Of a stretch of DNA of 64,000 nt, positions 27,679 through 35,583 are shown in pieces (within the stretch, counting starts at the first letter, position 1; every line of letters begins with the position of its first letter). Made by a program: the position numbers and the translations under genes. Origin of the DNA: CALBJU01 sp965247125 (GTDB lineage Bacteria > Bacteroidota > Rhodothermia > Rhodothermales > UBA10348); contig CBDFGO010000001.1 in the NCBI GenBank assembly GCA_965247125.1, positions 496,001-560,000 of the forward strand, in the 5' to 3' direction. The notes beneath the pieces are model-generated. The model was not told the origin of the DNA and searched no databases. It saw nothing but the letters and a program-made list of their open reading frames with translations.

Positions 27679-28096
27679 TCACAAGTTTCCCATCGCAGGA
27701 TCCCTGTCGGAGGTTTTTGAAGCCATTTCAACACCGGCAGGGCTGGATTCCTGGTGGACCCTCGAAAGTGAAGGCGAGCCCTATGGCGAGTGCGAATACC
27801 GTTTGTTCTTTGCAGAGGGGTACGACTGGAGGGCTGAGGTTACCCACGTTGAAACTGATCGTTCGATCGAGTGGGTATTTACTTCGGCCATGCCTGACTG
27901 GACTGGAACACGCCTCAGGATCGAGCTTGAAAGCAAAGAAGAATTGACCTGGGTCACATTTCTTCACTCGGGCTGGGAGACGGACGGCGAGCACTATCGC
28001 ATCTCGTGCTTCTGCTGGGCGATGTACCTCCGTTTACTCAAGAAGTACGTAGAATCGGGCGAAACCGTCCCGTATGCCGCGAGATTGGACGCCTGA
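27665..28096 (+). CDS. SRPBCC/AHSA1-domain protein
   Basis: 143 residues from the ATG at 27665, which overlaps the end of the FG-GAP gene; an upstream start at 27611 would add a leader inside that gene. The N-terminal H-K-F-P-I-A-G-S-L-S-E-V-F-E-A-I-S-T-P, the L-D-S-W-W-T block and W-V-T-F-L-H-S-G-W mark the activator-of-Hsp90-ATPase-homologue (AHSA1) branch of the START-like fold, a hydrophobic ligand pocket. Bacterial members rarely act on Hsp90. The ligand is unknown. Confidence 0.8.
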   Translation: MVNINHKFPIAGSLSEVFEAISTPAGLDSWWTLESEGEPYGECEYRLFFAEGYDWRAEVTHVETDRSIEWVFTSAMPDWTGTRLRIELESKEELTWVTFLHSGWETDGEHYRISCFCWAMYLRLLKKYVESGETVPYAARLDA

Positions 28097-28151
28097 CGGT
28101 GCGCTTGCCGTCCGAGTCTCGGTTCCGTGTCTCTGTTTATCCAATCCAGGT

Positions 28152-28202
28152 GTGCGGGCGGGCAACCACTCATCTTGCACCACCAACTGTGCCCGCCCGC
28201 AC
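28152..28202. terminator. GC-rich inverted repeat between convergent genes
   Basis: GTGCGGGCGGGCA (28152-28164) pairs perfectly with TGCCCGCCCGCAC (28190-28202) around a 25-nt loop. No long T-run follows, so it may end transcription from both sides or be a REP-like element. Confidence 0.6.
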
Positions 28203-28239
28203 CCCAGAAGTTTCCAGGAGATTTCGTCTTCCTGACGCC

Positions 28240-28646
28240 CTAGAGCGCCTCTCCCAGAATATCCCGCAGGGTCTGTGATAACCCCGTGTCACGTCGGCTG
28301 CGACGCACGACAACCAGTAACTCTTTCAAATACACGTCATCCGCAGGATTTGAGTTAGTAAACTTGTAAGCCTGGCCGGAAGCCAAATCCAGATCATCGA
28401 ACTCGTAAACGCTCAATATTTCTCTGCCATCGAGCACGAGCCGGGTGCTGGACGTTGCCGGTACGCCCAAGTCCGCAGGTCCATTAGGAGAGATGAAGAC
28501 GCCTCTCTTCTGGAGTTTTTGTTCGAGCCAACTGATATCGGTGACCGTGGAGAACTCTGCATCATCAGACACATCCATCGTTGAGGCGCAACCCGATAAT
28601 GCTACCGCGACGGCAATTATCGCTGGCGCCCAAATATTTTTTTCAT
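28240..28646 (-). CDS. Small lipoprotein with start-proximal poly-A frameshift
   Basis: The minus-strand frame from 28578 (Met, 112 residues) extends upstream without a stop through a good lipoprotein signal (I-I-A-V-A-V-A-L-S-G-C), but that frame has no ATG, GTG or TTG before a TGA. An ATG at 28646 followed by seven A (28643-28637) lies in the wrong frame by one base; eight A would give M-K-K-N-I-W-A-P and join the lipobox in frame. So the gene is off by one base in a homopolymer: phase-variable, decoded by slippage, a pseudogene, or a sequencing error. The mature part (about 115 residues) has no recognised domain: W-L-E-Q-K-L-Q-K-R-G near the start and a C-terminal L-K-E-L-L-V-V-V-R-R. If translation starts at 28578 the product lacks export signals. 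Confidence 0.6.
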
Positions 28647-28867
28647 TTTCTTGTCACTGTCTTTGTAGTTGCCAATTTCCGTTGATAGATCAGTGGGATT
28701 TATCCATCAACCACTCAAGTCCCGTTCCTGAAATGCTCCCCATGGAGCCAGAATGGCTGAATAGTAGCTATCGGGTCTCCAACCGACGTGGGTTGGGGCT
28801 GAGCGATCAGGGAAACAGGAGGCATTTAGCAAAGAGTGTTAAGATTCGAGGACACCCGTTGCTGTAC

Positions 28868-28897
28868 TTGCGCAAAGTGGTAGTCGCGCCGTATACT
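28868..28897 (+). promoter_or_regulatory. Possible promoter of the methionine operon
   Basis: TTGCGC (28868-28873) and TATACT (28892-28897) with an 18-bp spacer, placing a start site near 28904, one base before the first paired base of the riboswitch. A canonical sigma-70-type reading; Bacteroidota consensus differs, so tentative. Confidence 0.45.
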
Positions 28898-28904
28898 CGC
28901 GGCA

Positions 28905-29019
28905 CTTCCATCAAGAACGACCGAGGGACAGGCCCTGAGACGTCGTAGCAACCGGGTTTCGAATACGGAGCCAAATGGTGCTAAATCCTGCTCGATACGA
29001 AACCGAGACAGATGGGAAG
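28905..29019 (+). promoter_or_regulatory. SAM-I-type riboswitch
   Basis: Signature pieces in the right order: closing stem CTTCCATC (28905-28912) with GATGGGAAG (29011-29019); TCAAGA; GAGGGACAGGCCC (P2); GCAACC; GGTGCTAAATCCTGC (28978-28992), the most conserved SAM-I block. It precedes a terminator and a run of methionine/aspartate-pathway genes. Binding SAM would favour the terminator and switch the operon off. Confidence 0.88.
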
Positions 29020-29044
29020 GAATCCGAAGCTCTGCTTATGGTGA

Positions 29045-29072
29045 CCCTCCCGAATCTCTGGAGGGTTTTTTT
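29045..29072 (+). terminator. Riboswitch expression-platform terminator
   Basis: CCCTCC (29045-29050) pairs with GGAGGG (29060-29065) and is followed by seven T (29066-29072). It lies 25 bp after the aptamer and about 170 bp before the metB-like start codon. Confidence 0.85.
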
Positions 29073-29244
29073 GTATCTGGCGCAGATGGGAAAATGCCAC
29101 TGGTCGTGAGGCCAGCGAAGCGAATCCGCTTCAGCATTTCCCTTCGGGATTTGGCAATACGGGGACTACGAGCGAAGCAGGAATCGAAGATCGGCTTTCG
29201 GGGTGGAATTTATTTCAACCACGAAAGTATTCCGGATCAGATCA

Positions 29245-30435
29245 ATGCATCCCCAGACTCGACTCACGCTTGCCGGTCAGCACACGGATGGTGCCTACAA
29301 AAGTGTATCTCTACCCATCTACCAATCTGCGATTTTTCGATTCGACGATACCGATGGTAAACCCGAATACGACTACTCACGTAGTGGAAATCCCACGAGG
29401 GATGCGCTGGAGCAGACGATTGCGGATCTCGAAGGGGGCGCTGGTGCCGTCTGCGTGGCAAGTGGGATGGCAGCGATCTCCACACTTCTGTCGATGTACG
29501 AAGCTGGAGCGCACATCATTTGCTCGCACGATTGCTATGGCGGAACGGAGCGTCTTCTGACGTGGCTTCAAAATCAGGGTAAGTTGAGTGTCTCGTTTGT
29601 CGATCTGAGTGATCCTAGAAGCCTATCTCTCCACCTACGCCCTGAAACGCGTGCTGTCTGGATTGAAACTCCATCCAATCCACTCCTTCGAGTTTACGAT
29701 CTGCAAGAAATTGGACTCATCGCCTCGGAGGCTGGCATTGAATTCGTGGTCGACAACACGTTCCTCTCCCCGATTCCTCAGCGACCGATCGAATTCGGAG
29801 CCGACTTCGTCGTGCACTCGACGACGAAATACATGAACGGACACTCTGACGTTGTAAGCGGTGCGATCATAGCCGCCACCCCGGAGAATCGGGAGCGCGC
29901 CCATTTTGCCGCGAATGCCCTGGGTGCAACCTCTGCTCCGTTTGACAGCTGGCTCATTCTACGCGGACTGAAAACTCTGCCGCTACGGATGAGGCAACAC
30001 GAAGAGAATGCCCATGCGGTCGCGGCCTACCTCAACAGCCACGATTCAGTCGAGCAGGTGTTCTACCCTGGACTCGCTTCGCACCGGGATCACGACCTGG
30101 CCAGCAGACAACAGTCAGGATTTGGTGGTATGGTGTCATTCGAGGTGAAAGGTGACGCAGCCTCGATTCGAAGTCTCTTGAACGCGACGAAGGTGTTTAC
30201 CCTGGCCGAGTCGCTGGGTGGAGTCGAATCTTTGATCGAGCAGCCGGCCACAATGAGTCATGCTTCCATGCGAGAAGAAGCGCGCGAAGAGGCCGGTATT
30301 ACGGATAACATCATCCGACTGTCTGTTGGCATTGAGCACATTGACGATCTCCTGGAAGACCTCGAACAGGCCCTCGAAAGCGCGCGATGTCAACCTTCTC
30401 CCCCCGTAAAAGTGCAGTCACCCGCGCATGTCTGA
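29245..30435 (+). CDS. Cystathionine gamma-synthase/O-acetylhomoserine sulfhydrylase-family PLP enzyme
   Basis: 396 residues from the ATG at 29245; the upstream TTG-type start adds a non-conserved leader. Cys/Met-metabolism PLP fold: Y-D-Y-S-R-S-G-N-P-T-R (phosphate-binding), A-S-G-M-A-A-I, E-T-P-S-N-P-L-L, V-V-D-N-T-F-L and the PLP lysine in H-S-T-T-K-Y-M-N-G-H-S-D (about residue 195), with C-terminal S-L-G-G-V-E-S-L-I. It forms cystathionine or homocysteine from an activated homoserine. With metX next door making O-acetylhomoserine, a trans-sulfuration (MetB) or direct sulfhydrylation (MetZ/MetY-like) role is expected; motifs alone do not separate them. First gene under the SAM riboswitch; overlaps metX by 8 bp. 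Confidence 0.88.
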   Translation: MHPQTRLTLAGQHTDGAYKSVSLPIYQSAIFRFDDTDGKPEYDYSRSGNPTRDALEQTIADLEGGAGAVCVASGMAAISTLLSMYEAGAHIICSHDCYGGTERLLTWLQNQGKLSVSFVDLSDPRSLSLHLRPETRAVWIETPSNPLLRVYDLQEIGLIASEAGIEFVVDNTFLSPIPQRPIEFGADFVVHSTTKYMNGHSDVVSGAIIAATPENRERAHFAANALGATSAPFDSWLILRGLKTLPLRMRQHEENAHAVAAYLNSHDSVEQVFYPGLASHRDHDLASRQQSGFGGMVSFEVKGDAASIRSLLNATKVFTLAESLGGVESLIEQPATMSHASMREEAREEAGITDNIIRLSVGIEHIDDLLEDLEQALESARCQPSPPVKVQSPAHV

Positions 30436-31591
30436 ACTCAACATTAAATATTTCGATTCGGTTCGGCTCGAGGATAGTACTACTCTTCGGGATGTTGACG
30501 TGGCGTACAGAACGTGGGGTGAATTGAACGCAGCTCGCGACAACGTGATCGTCGTGTGTCACTCTCTTACCGGAGACTGCAACGCGGCGGATTGGTGGGC
30601 GCCCATGATCGGGCGAGGTCGGGCGCTCGATACGAACAGCCATTTTGTTGTCTGTGTCAATCTGCTTGGATCCTGCTACGGTACGACGGGCCCTACCAGT
30701 ATCGACCCGGGCACTGGCAGGCCTTATGCGAGCTCGTTTCCGATACCGACCGTTCGCGACAATGTCGTGCTGCAGCGACGCCTTCTCGATGAATTGGGTG
30801 TTACCGGCATAGAAGTGGCAATTGGGGGTTCGCTCGGTGGTATGATCGCGCTGGAATGGGCCCTTATGGACCGATCGCTGAAACGTGTTGTAGCCATCGC
30901 TACCAGCGGCCGTCATTCGGCGTGGTGCATCGCCTGGAGTGAGGCGCAGCGGCAAGCGATCTATGCGGATCCGAACTGGAATGGTGGTAATTACTCGGTG
31001 GGCAGTCCGCCCCGTGCAGGACTGGCCACAGCCCGGATGATGGCCATGTTGTCGTATCGGAATCAGACTTCTTTCTCGGATCGATTTGGCAGGGACAGGA
31101 TTCTAGAACAGGAGGCCTTTTCTGTGGAATCGTACCTGCGCCATCAGGGCAAAAAGCTTGTCGACCGATTCGACGCGAACTGTTACGTTCGGCTTTCTCA
31201 GACTACCAATTCTCACGATGTCGCTCGAGGGAGAGGGCCCACGCGGGGCGAAGGGCCAGAGTCAGGGCCACCGGGACTAGCGCTAGGGTCAGCGCGGGGC
31301 GAAGGGCCAGAGTCGAGGCAGAGCCAACGGAACTATGAACAGGTTCTAGCTTCCATTGAGCAGGAGGTTCTCGTTGTGGGTATCAGTAGTGATGTGCTGT
31401 TTCCTGTTGTGGAGCAGGAGGAGTTGGCTTTCCACATTCCCCGCGCGGAACTGGAGATACTGAATTCGACACACGGACACGATGCCTTCCTGTTGGAGGC
31501 GGAACGCCTGAATCGAAAAGTAAAACGCTGGCTGGGGAAAACCCGGATCAGAAGTCCTAAAAACGTACAGCTTTCACGGACATGCGTATAG
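30428..31591 (+). CDS. metX: Homoserine O-acetyltransferase with an in-frame insertion
   Basis: 387 residues, alpha/beta-hydrolase fold. Typical MetX blocks: T-W-G-E-L-N, H-S-L-T-G-D, N-L-L-G-S-C-Y-G-T-T-G-P, the nucleophile serine in G-G-S-L-G-G-M (about 136-142), and the late Asp (S-S-D-V-L-F-P) and His (S-T-H-G-H-D-A-F) of the triad. It acetylates homoserine with acetyl-CoA. Between S-H-D-V-A-R-G-R-G and Y-E-Q-V-L-A-S-I-E (about residues 263-300) lies a repeat-bearing insertion (two copies of A-R/T-R-G-E-G-P-E-S) absent from usual MetX. The catalytic residues are all present, so it should be active. Confidence 0.92.
   Translation: MSELNIKYFDSVRLEDSTTLRDVDVAYRTWGELNAARDNVIVVCHSLTGDCNAADWWAPMIGRGRALDTNSHFVVCVNLLGSCYGTTGPTSIDPGTGRPYASSFPIPTVRDNVVLQRRLLDELGVTGIEVAIGGSLGGMIALEWALMDRSLKRVVAIATSGRHSAWCIAWSEAQRQAIYADPNWNGGNYSVGSPPRAGLATARMMAMLSYRNQTSFSDRFGRDRILEQEAFSVESYLRHQGKKLVDRFDANCYVRLSQTTNSHDVARGRGPTRGEGPESGPPGLALGSARGEGPESRQSQRNYEQVLASIEQEVLVVGISSDVLFPVVEQEELAFHIPRAELEILNSTHGHDAFLLEAERLNRKVKRWLGKTRIRSPKNVQLSRTCV
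31242..31314. repeat. 22-bp direct repeat inside metX
   Basis: Two identical 22-bp copies beginning CGCGGGGCGAAGGGCC at 31242-31263 and 31293-31314, 51 bp apart (17 codons, in frame). They form the extra segment of MetX. Confidence 0.9.
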
Positions 31592-32340
31592 ATCTGACGA
31601 ACCAGGTGGTGTTGGTCACCGGTGCCAGTCGCGGTATCGGAGAGGAAATCGCCCGGCAGCTCGCCGGAGCGGGCGCCACGGTGGCCGTCCACTACGCGCG
31701 CTCAGCGGAGGCAGCCGAGGCACTCTGCGAGGAAATAGGAAACGGTGCGAAAGCTTTTTGCGCCAATCTGGCTCTTGCTAGCGAGGCCGACAATCTGTTC
31801 TCTGAGGTAGTCAATGCCTTTGGGAAGATTGATGTGCTGGTGAACAACGCCGGAATCGTACTTCATGCGCCGCTGGATTCCGAGTTCGATGAATGGGCTC
31901 GTAGCTGGGACGAGACGTTTGCCGTTAATACGCGTGCGTGCGCCATCCTGACTCGGGCGGCGATTCCACATTTTCGGGAGCGAGGCGGTGGCCGAATCAT
32001 TTACATGGCTTCTCGGGCAGCCTTTCGAGGTGATTCCGAGGATTACCTCGCCTACGCGTCGTCAAAGGGCGCAATCGTATCTCTCGCCAGATCGGTTGCC
32101 AGAGCCTTTGGAAAGGACGGAATAAAAACATTCACCGTCGCTCCGGGCTTCGTGCGAACGGACATGGCCCAGGATGCCATCGATGCCTATGGAGAGGAAT
32201 TTGTCATTGGGGACATAGCCCTCGATCGTCTCACGGAACCCGCAGATATCGCACCGATTGTCGTACTTTTTGCCAGCGGATTGTCCGATCACGCTACGGG
32301 ATGTTCCATCGATGTAAACGCCGCAAGCTACGTCCACTAG
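31582..32340 (+). CDS. Short-chain dehydrogenase/reductase in the methionine operon
   Basis: 252 residues, classical SDR: T-G-A-S-R-G-I-G (NAD(P) loop, about 13-20), N-N-A-G (about 89-92), catalytic Ser in Y-M-A-S-R and Y-x-x-x-K (Y-A-S-S-K-G, about 155-160), and P-G-F-V-R-T-D-M. It looks like FabG-type 3-oxoacyl-ACP reductase. The start overlaps metX by 10 bp and the aspartokinase starts 2 bp after its stop, so it is a bona fide member of this operon. Its substrate there is unclear; see findings. Confidence 0.88.
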   Translation: MRIDLTNQVVLVTGASRGIGEEIARQLAGAGATVAVHYARSAEAAEALCEEIGNGAKAFCANLALASEADNLFSEVVNAFGKIDVLVNNAGIVLHAPLDSEFDEWARSWDETFAVNTRACAILTRAAIPHFRERGGGRIIYMASRAAFRGDSEDYLAYASSKGAIVSLARSVARAFGKDGIKTFTVAPGFVRTDMAQDAIDAYGEEFVIGDIALDRLTEPADIAPIVVLFASGLSDHATGCSIDVNAASYVH

Positions 32341-32342
32341 GA

Positions 32343-33344
32343 ATGCCTACTTCACTCATCAAAGTACTCAAATTCGGAGGGACCTCGGTTGGTTCAGCCG
32401 AAGCCCTGCAGCGCCTCGTAGGCATCGTGAAGGGAGAAATCACTTCCGGGCAACCCGTTCTGGTTGTTTCGGCTCTTTCAGGCGTGACGGATCTGCTGGT
32501 GCGACTTGAATCAGAAACACGACCCAAGAAAATTGCTTCCCTGCTTCGAAAATTGGTGATGCGTCACTTGCGACTTGCTGGGGAGACTCTCGACTACGAA
32601 GCGAGAAGCAGGTATCTGGGTGTTCTGGCTGACAAAATTGAAGAGTTGCGCGACATCTGTCGTCAATCCGATTCCGATGAGCGAAGCCAGGGTATTCTGG
32701 CGAGTGGAGAACTGATATCTGCTCCGCTGGTGGGGGCTCTATTGCGACAAAATGACGTCTCTGCCCGGGCCGTTGATGCCAGATCGTTCATCAAGATGGT
32801 TCGAAGCGGTTCGAGCTCCTGGGTTGTGGATCGCAATCAGACTCGAACCCTAGCCCAGTCCTGGTACGCAAAAATGCCCAGAGGGGTCGTTCCGGTCGTT
32901 TGCGGATTTGTTGGATCAGACAACTCGGGACAAACCGTCACATTGGGACGAGGCGGTAGTGATTACTCGGCGTCGTTGATTGCAGAAGCTATCGGGGCGT
33001 CAAAGTTCGATAGATGGACCGACGTAGACGGCCTCTTTACGGCAGATCCAAACAAGATCAAGGAAGCAGGAAAGTTTTTGTACCTGTTACTCGAGGATGC
33101 CGCCACGTGGAACGAAGGCAATCAGCTGGGAATGCATGCAGAAGCGTTCGAGCCCGTGCTGAGGGCCTGTATTCCTGTTCACGTTAGATCCACTCGTTAT
33201 CCGCAGGGTGATGGAACGCTCATCATGCCGGCGCAGCTTCCCAGTCGCGTCGAGAAGGACGCTCGGGAAAAACTGACGAAGGCGGCCAAGCTCGGCGTGT
33301 TGGGTCTGGACTCTGCGCGATCCGCAGCCGGAGGAGCGTCTTGA
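32343..33344 (+). CDS. Aspartate kinase without ACT domains
   Basis: 333 residues from the ATG at 32343. The amino-acid kinase fold is clear: K-F-G-G-T-S-V-G (about 8-15), V-V-S-A-L-S-G-V-T-D, the T-L-G-R-G-G-S-D-Y-S-A block and W-T-D-V-D-G-L-F-T-A-D-P. Most monofunctional aspartokinases have about 400-450 residues with two C-terminal ACT domains for Lys/Thr feedback. Here the chain ends about 35 residues after the catalytic domain. It phosphorylates aspartate, the first step to homoserine. Control probably rests on the SAM riboswitch rather than on allostery. Confidence 0.88.
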   Translation: MPTSLIKVLKFGGTSVGSAEALQRLVGIVKGEITSGQPVLVVSALSGVTDLLVRLESETRPKKIASLLRKLVMRHLRLAGETLDYEARSRYLGVLADKIEELRDICRQSDSDERSQGILASGELISAPLVGALLRQNDVSARAVDARSFIKMVRSGSSSWVVDRNQTRTLAQSWYAKMPRGVVPVVCGFVGSDNSGQTVTLGRGGSDYSASLIAEAIGASKFDRWTDVDGLFTADPNKIKEAGKFLYLLLEDAATWNEGNQLGMHAEAFEPVLRACIPVHVRSTRYPQGDGTLIMPAQLPSRVEKDAREKLTKAAKLGVLGLDSARSAAGGAS

Positions 33345-33382
33345 CCAGGAGGATTTGATCACGACGATATGACCTTGACGAT

Positions 33383-34450
33383 ATGAAATTGAAAGTCGGA
33401 ATTCTTGGAGCGACCGGGGCGGTTGGGCAGAAGTTCGTTCGATTGCTCGAGGATCACCCCTGGTTCGAGATCAGTGCTCTCGCGGCCTCCAGTCGAAGCG
33501 CAGGGAAGGCCTATCATGATGCGGCTCACTGGATTGAATCGACACGTATCCCTTCTGGCATCTCGGATATGATCGTTCGGGAAGCACGATCTGGGCTCGA
33601 TTGCGACTTCGTATTTTCGGGTCTTGACTCAAGCGTGGCGGGAGATATTGAGTCTGATTTTGCGACGGCAGGCTATCCAGTTATATCGAATGCGAAAAAT
33701 TTTCGCATGGAGGCGGACGTTCCACTCATCATCCCAGAAGTGAATCCGGACCATTTGATCCTGATCGAACGGCAGAACTGGGAGGGTGGCGGATACATAG
33801 TAACGAATCCGAACTGTGCTACGGTGGGGTTGACACTGGCCCTCAAACCCATTGAAGACGCGTTTGGTATCGAAGCGGTATCGGTCATCACCTTGCAGGC
33901 GCTGTCGGGGGCCGGCTACCCAGGTGTTTCTTCCCTGGACTCGCTTGGAAACGTGGTTCCGTTTATATCTGGAGAGGAGGAAAAGCTCGCGACTGAACCG
34001 CTCAAACTTCTTGGAGAGGTGTCTGACGATGGTGTTGCGGATCGAAGTTTTCCCATCAGCGCACAGTGCACACGAGTACCGGTAATGGATGGCCATCTCG
34101 AGTGCATATCGGTAAAATTGCGCCGAAAGGGGACAGCAAAACAGGTTGAAAAGGTTCTTCGCGACTTTCAGAGCCCTGACGTTGTGCGGAATTTGCCTTC
34201 CTCGCCTCAAAATGCGATTCTCGTTGTCGATGAGGAAGACGGTCCACAGCCTCGAAAACATGTTCATACGGGAGGAGGCATGACGGTCACAATTGGTCGC
34301 ATTCGGTCGTGTGAAATTCTGGATGTAAAAATGGTTGTACTCAGCCACAATACCATCCGGGGCGCAGCAGGTGGCGCCATTCTGAACGCGGAATTGCTTG
34401 CCTCCAAGGGCCTCATTCCGCATCGAGAAGAACTCGCAAGCTCTGTTTGA
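33383..34450 (+). CDS. asd: Aspartate-semialdehyde dehydrogenase (archaeal/fungal-type)
   Basis: 355 residues. N-terminal V-G-I-L-G-A-T-G-A-V-G-Q (NADP-binding), active-site Cys in T-N-P-N-C-A-T-V (about 147-154), and T-L-Q-A-L-S-G-A-G-Y-P-G-V-S-S-L-D, typical of the archaeal/fungal-like ASADH subfamily found in several bacteria. The later H-V-H-T-G-G-G-M-T block also fits. It reduces aspartyl phosphate made by the preceding kinase. Separated from it by 38 bp. Confidence 0.92.
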   Translation: MKLKVGILGATGAVGQKFVRLLEDHPWFEISALAASSRSAGKAYHDAAHWIESTRIPSGISDMIVREARSGLDCDFVFSGLDSSVAGDIESDFATAGYPVISNAKNFRMEADVPLIIPEVNPDHLILIERQNWEGGGYIVTNPNCATVGLTLALKPIEDAFGIEAVSVITLQALSGAGYPGVSSLDSLGNVVPFISGEEEKLATEPLKLLGEVSDDGVADRSFPISAQCTRVPVMDGHLECISVKLRRKGTAKQVEKVLRDFQSPDVVRNLPSSPQNAILVVDEEDGPQPRKHVHTGGGMTVTIGRIRSCEILDVKMVVLSHNTIRGAAGGAILNAELLASKGLIPHREELASSV

Positions 34451-34527
34451 GGCCGCGGATTTCTCGCTCATGGGTCCGTATTATTGGGTCTCAGCTGTCT
34501 GGAAACTCACTTCAAAACGGTAACACC

Positions 34528-35583
34528 ATGGAATTTCTTGACCTGGAAATCCTCGGAATGTCTGTGTTGGCATGGCTTGAATTGGGCGGAATCACCCTGG
34601 TTCTGACCCTGGTTTTGATGACTTTGCGGCGCCTTCTGTTTGGCCGATTTTCCTCCCTGGCAAAACGCACAGAAAATCGAGTTGATGATGTGATCGCCGA
34701 ATTACTGCAGGGAATGCGAACGTTTTTCCTTCTGGTCGTGGCATTCTATCTGGCAGTAGAGTTTATAGCAACCGACTCGCCGGCTATTCCATGGCTGCGC
34801 AGACTGGTATTCCTCGGATTCGTGCTTCAGATGACCCTCTGGGGCAACGATCTGATCAGGTTGGTGACGGTCTGGTATCTCGATACGAGAGCGGGCGAAG
34901 CCTCCCAGAAGACGGCTGCCCGGGCCATGGGATTGGTCGGAAGGAGCATGTTGTGGGCCCTAGCCCTCCTTCTCGTTCTGGACAATTTTGGATTTGACGT
35001 TACGGCGCTGATTGCCGGCCTTGGAATCGGTGGAATCGCGATAGCACTCGCCGTCCAGAATGTGCTGGCCGATGTGCTGGCCTACGTCTCCATCGTGGCA
35101 GATCAACCTTTCGCGGACGGAGATTATCTGGTGGTGGGAGAGTTTTCCGGCACGGTTGAGCATATTGGAATAAAAACAACGCGGATTCGGAGCCTTTCTG
35201 GAGAGTTGATCATCTTTTCCAACAACGATCTTCTTGGAAGTCGGGTGCGTAACTACCGGAAGATGAACGAGCGCCGTGCCGTATTCGCCGTCGGCGTGAC
35301 ATATGGTACGCCCCACGATGTGCTTGAGTCTATCCCGGACAAGTTGAAGGCCGCTATCGAGGCGCAGGAGCACACCCGATTTGACCGTGCACACCTGAAG
35401 GACTTTGGAGATTTTTCAATCAACTTCGAAATTGTGTACTACATGCTCGAACCCGCCTACGCCACGTACATGGATACGCAGCAGGCCATCAATCTGGCCG
35501 TGTACGACGATTTCACGAGGAACGGAATCGAGTTCGCGTTCCCTACCCAGACATTGTTTCTGGAGCAAACCGACTCGAACTGA
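34528..35583 (+). CDS. MscS-family mechanosensitive channel
   Basis: 351 residues from the ATG at 34528 (an upstream start overlaps asd). About four or five hydrophobic segments, then the pore helix pattern G-L-G-I-G-G-I-A-I-A-L-A-V-Q-N and the MscS beta-domain with Q-P-F-A-D-G-D (residues about 175-220), followed by the C-terminal alpha/beta vestibule. It opens on membrane tension to release solutes during osmotic downshock. It follows asd by 77 bp and may be co-transcribed. Its stop abuts the stop of the convergent permease gene. Confidence 0.92.
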   Translation: MEFLDLEILGMSVLAWLELGGITLVLTLVLMTLRRLLFGRFSSLAKRTENRVDDVIAELLQGMRTFFLLVVAFYLAVEFIATDSPAIPWLRRLVFLGFVLQMTLWGNDLIRLVTVWYLDTRAGEASQKTAARAMGLVGRSMLWALALLLVLDNFGFDVTALIAGLGIGGIAIALAVQNVLADVLAYVSIVADQPFADGDYLVVGEFSGTVEHIGIKTTRIRSLSGELIIFSNNDLLGSRVRNYRKMNERRAVFAVGVTYGTPHDVLESIPDKLKAAIEAQEHTRFDRAHLKDFGDFSINFEIVYYMLEPAYATYMDTQQAINLAVYDDFTRNGIEFAFPTQTLFLEQTDSN

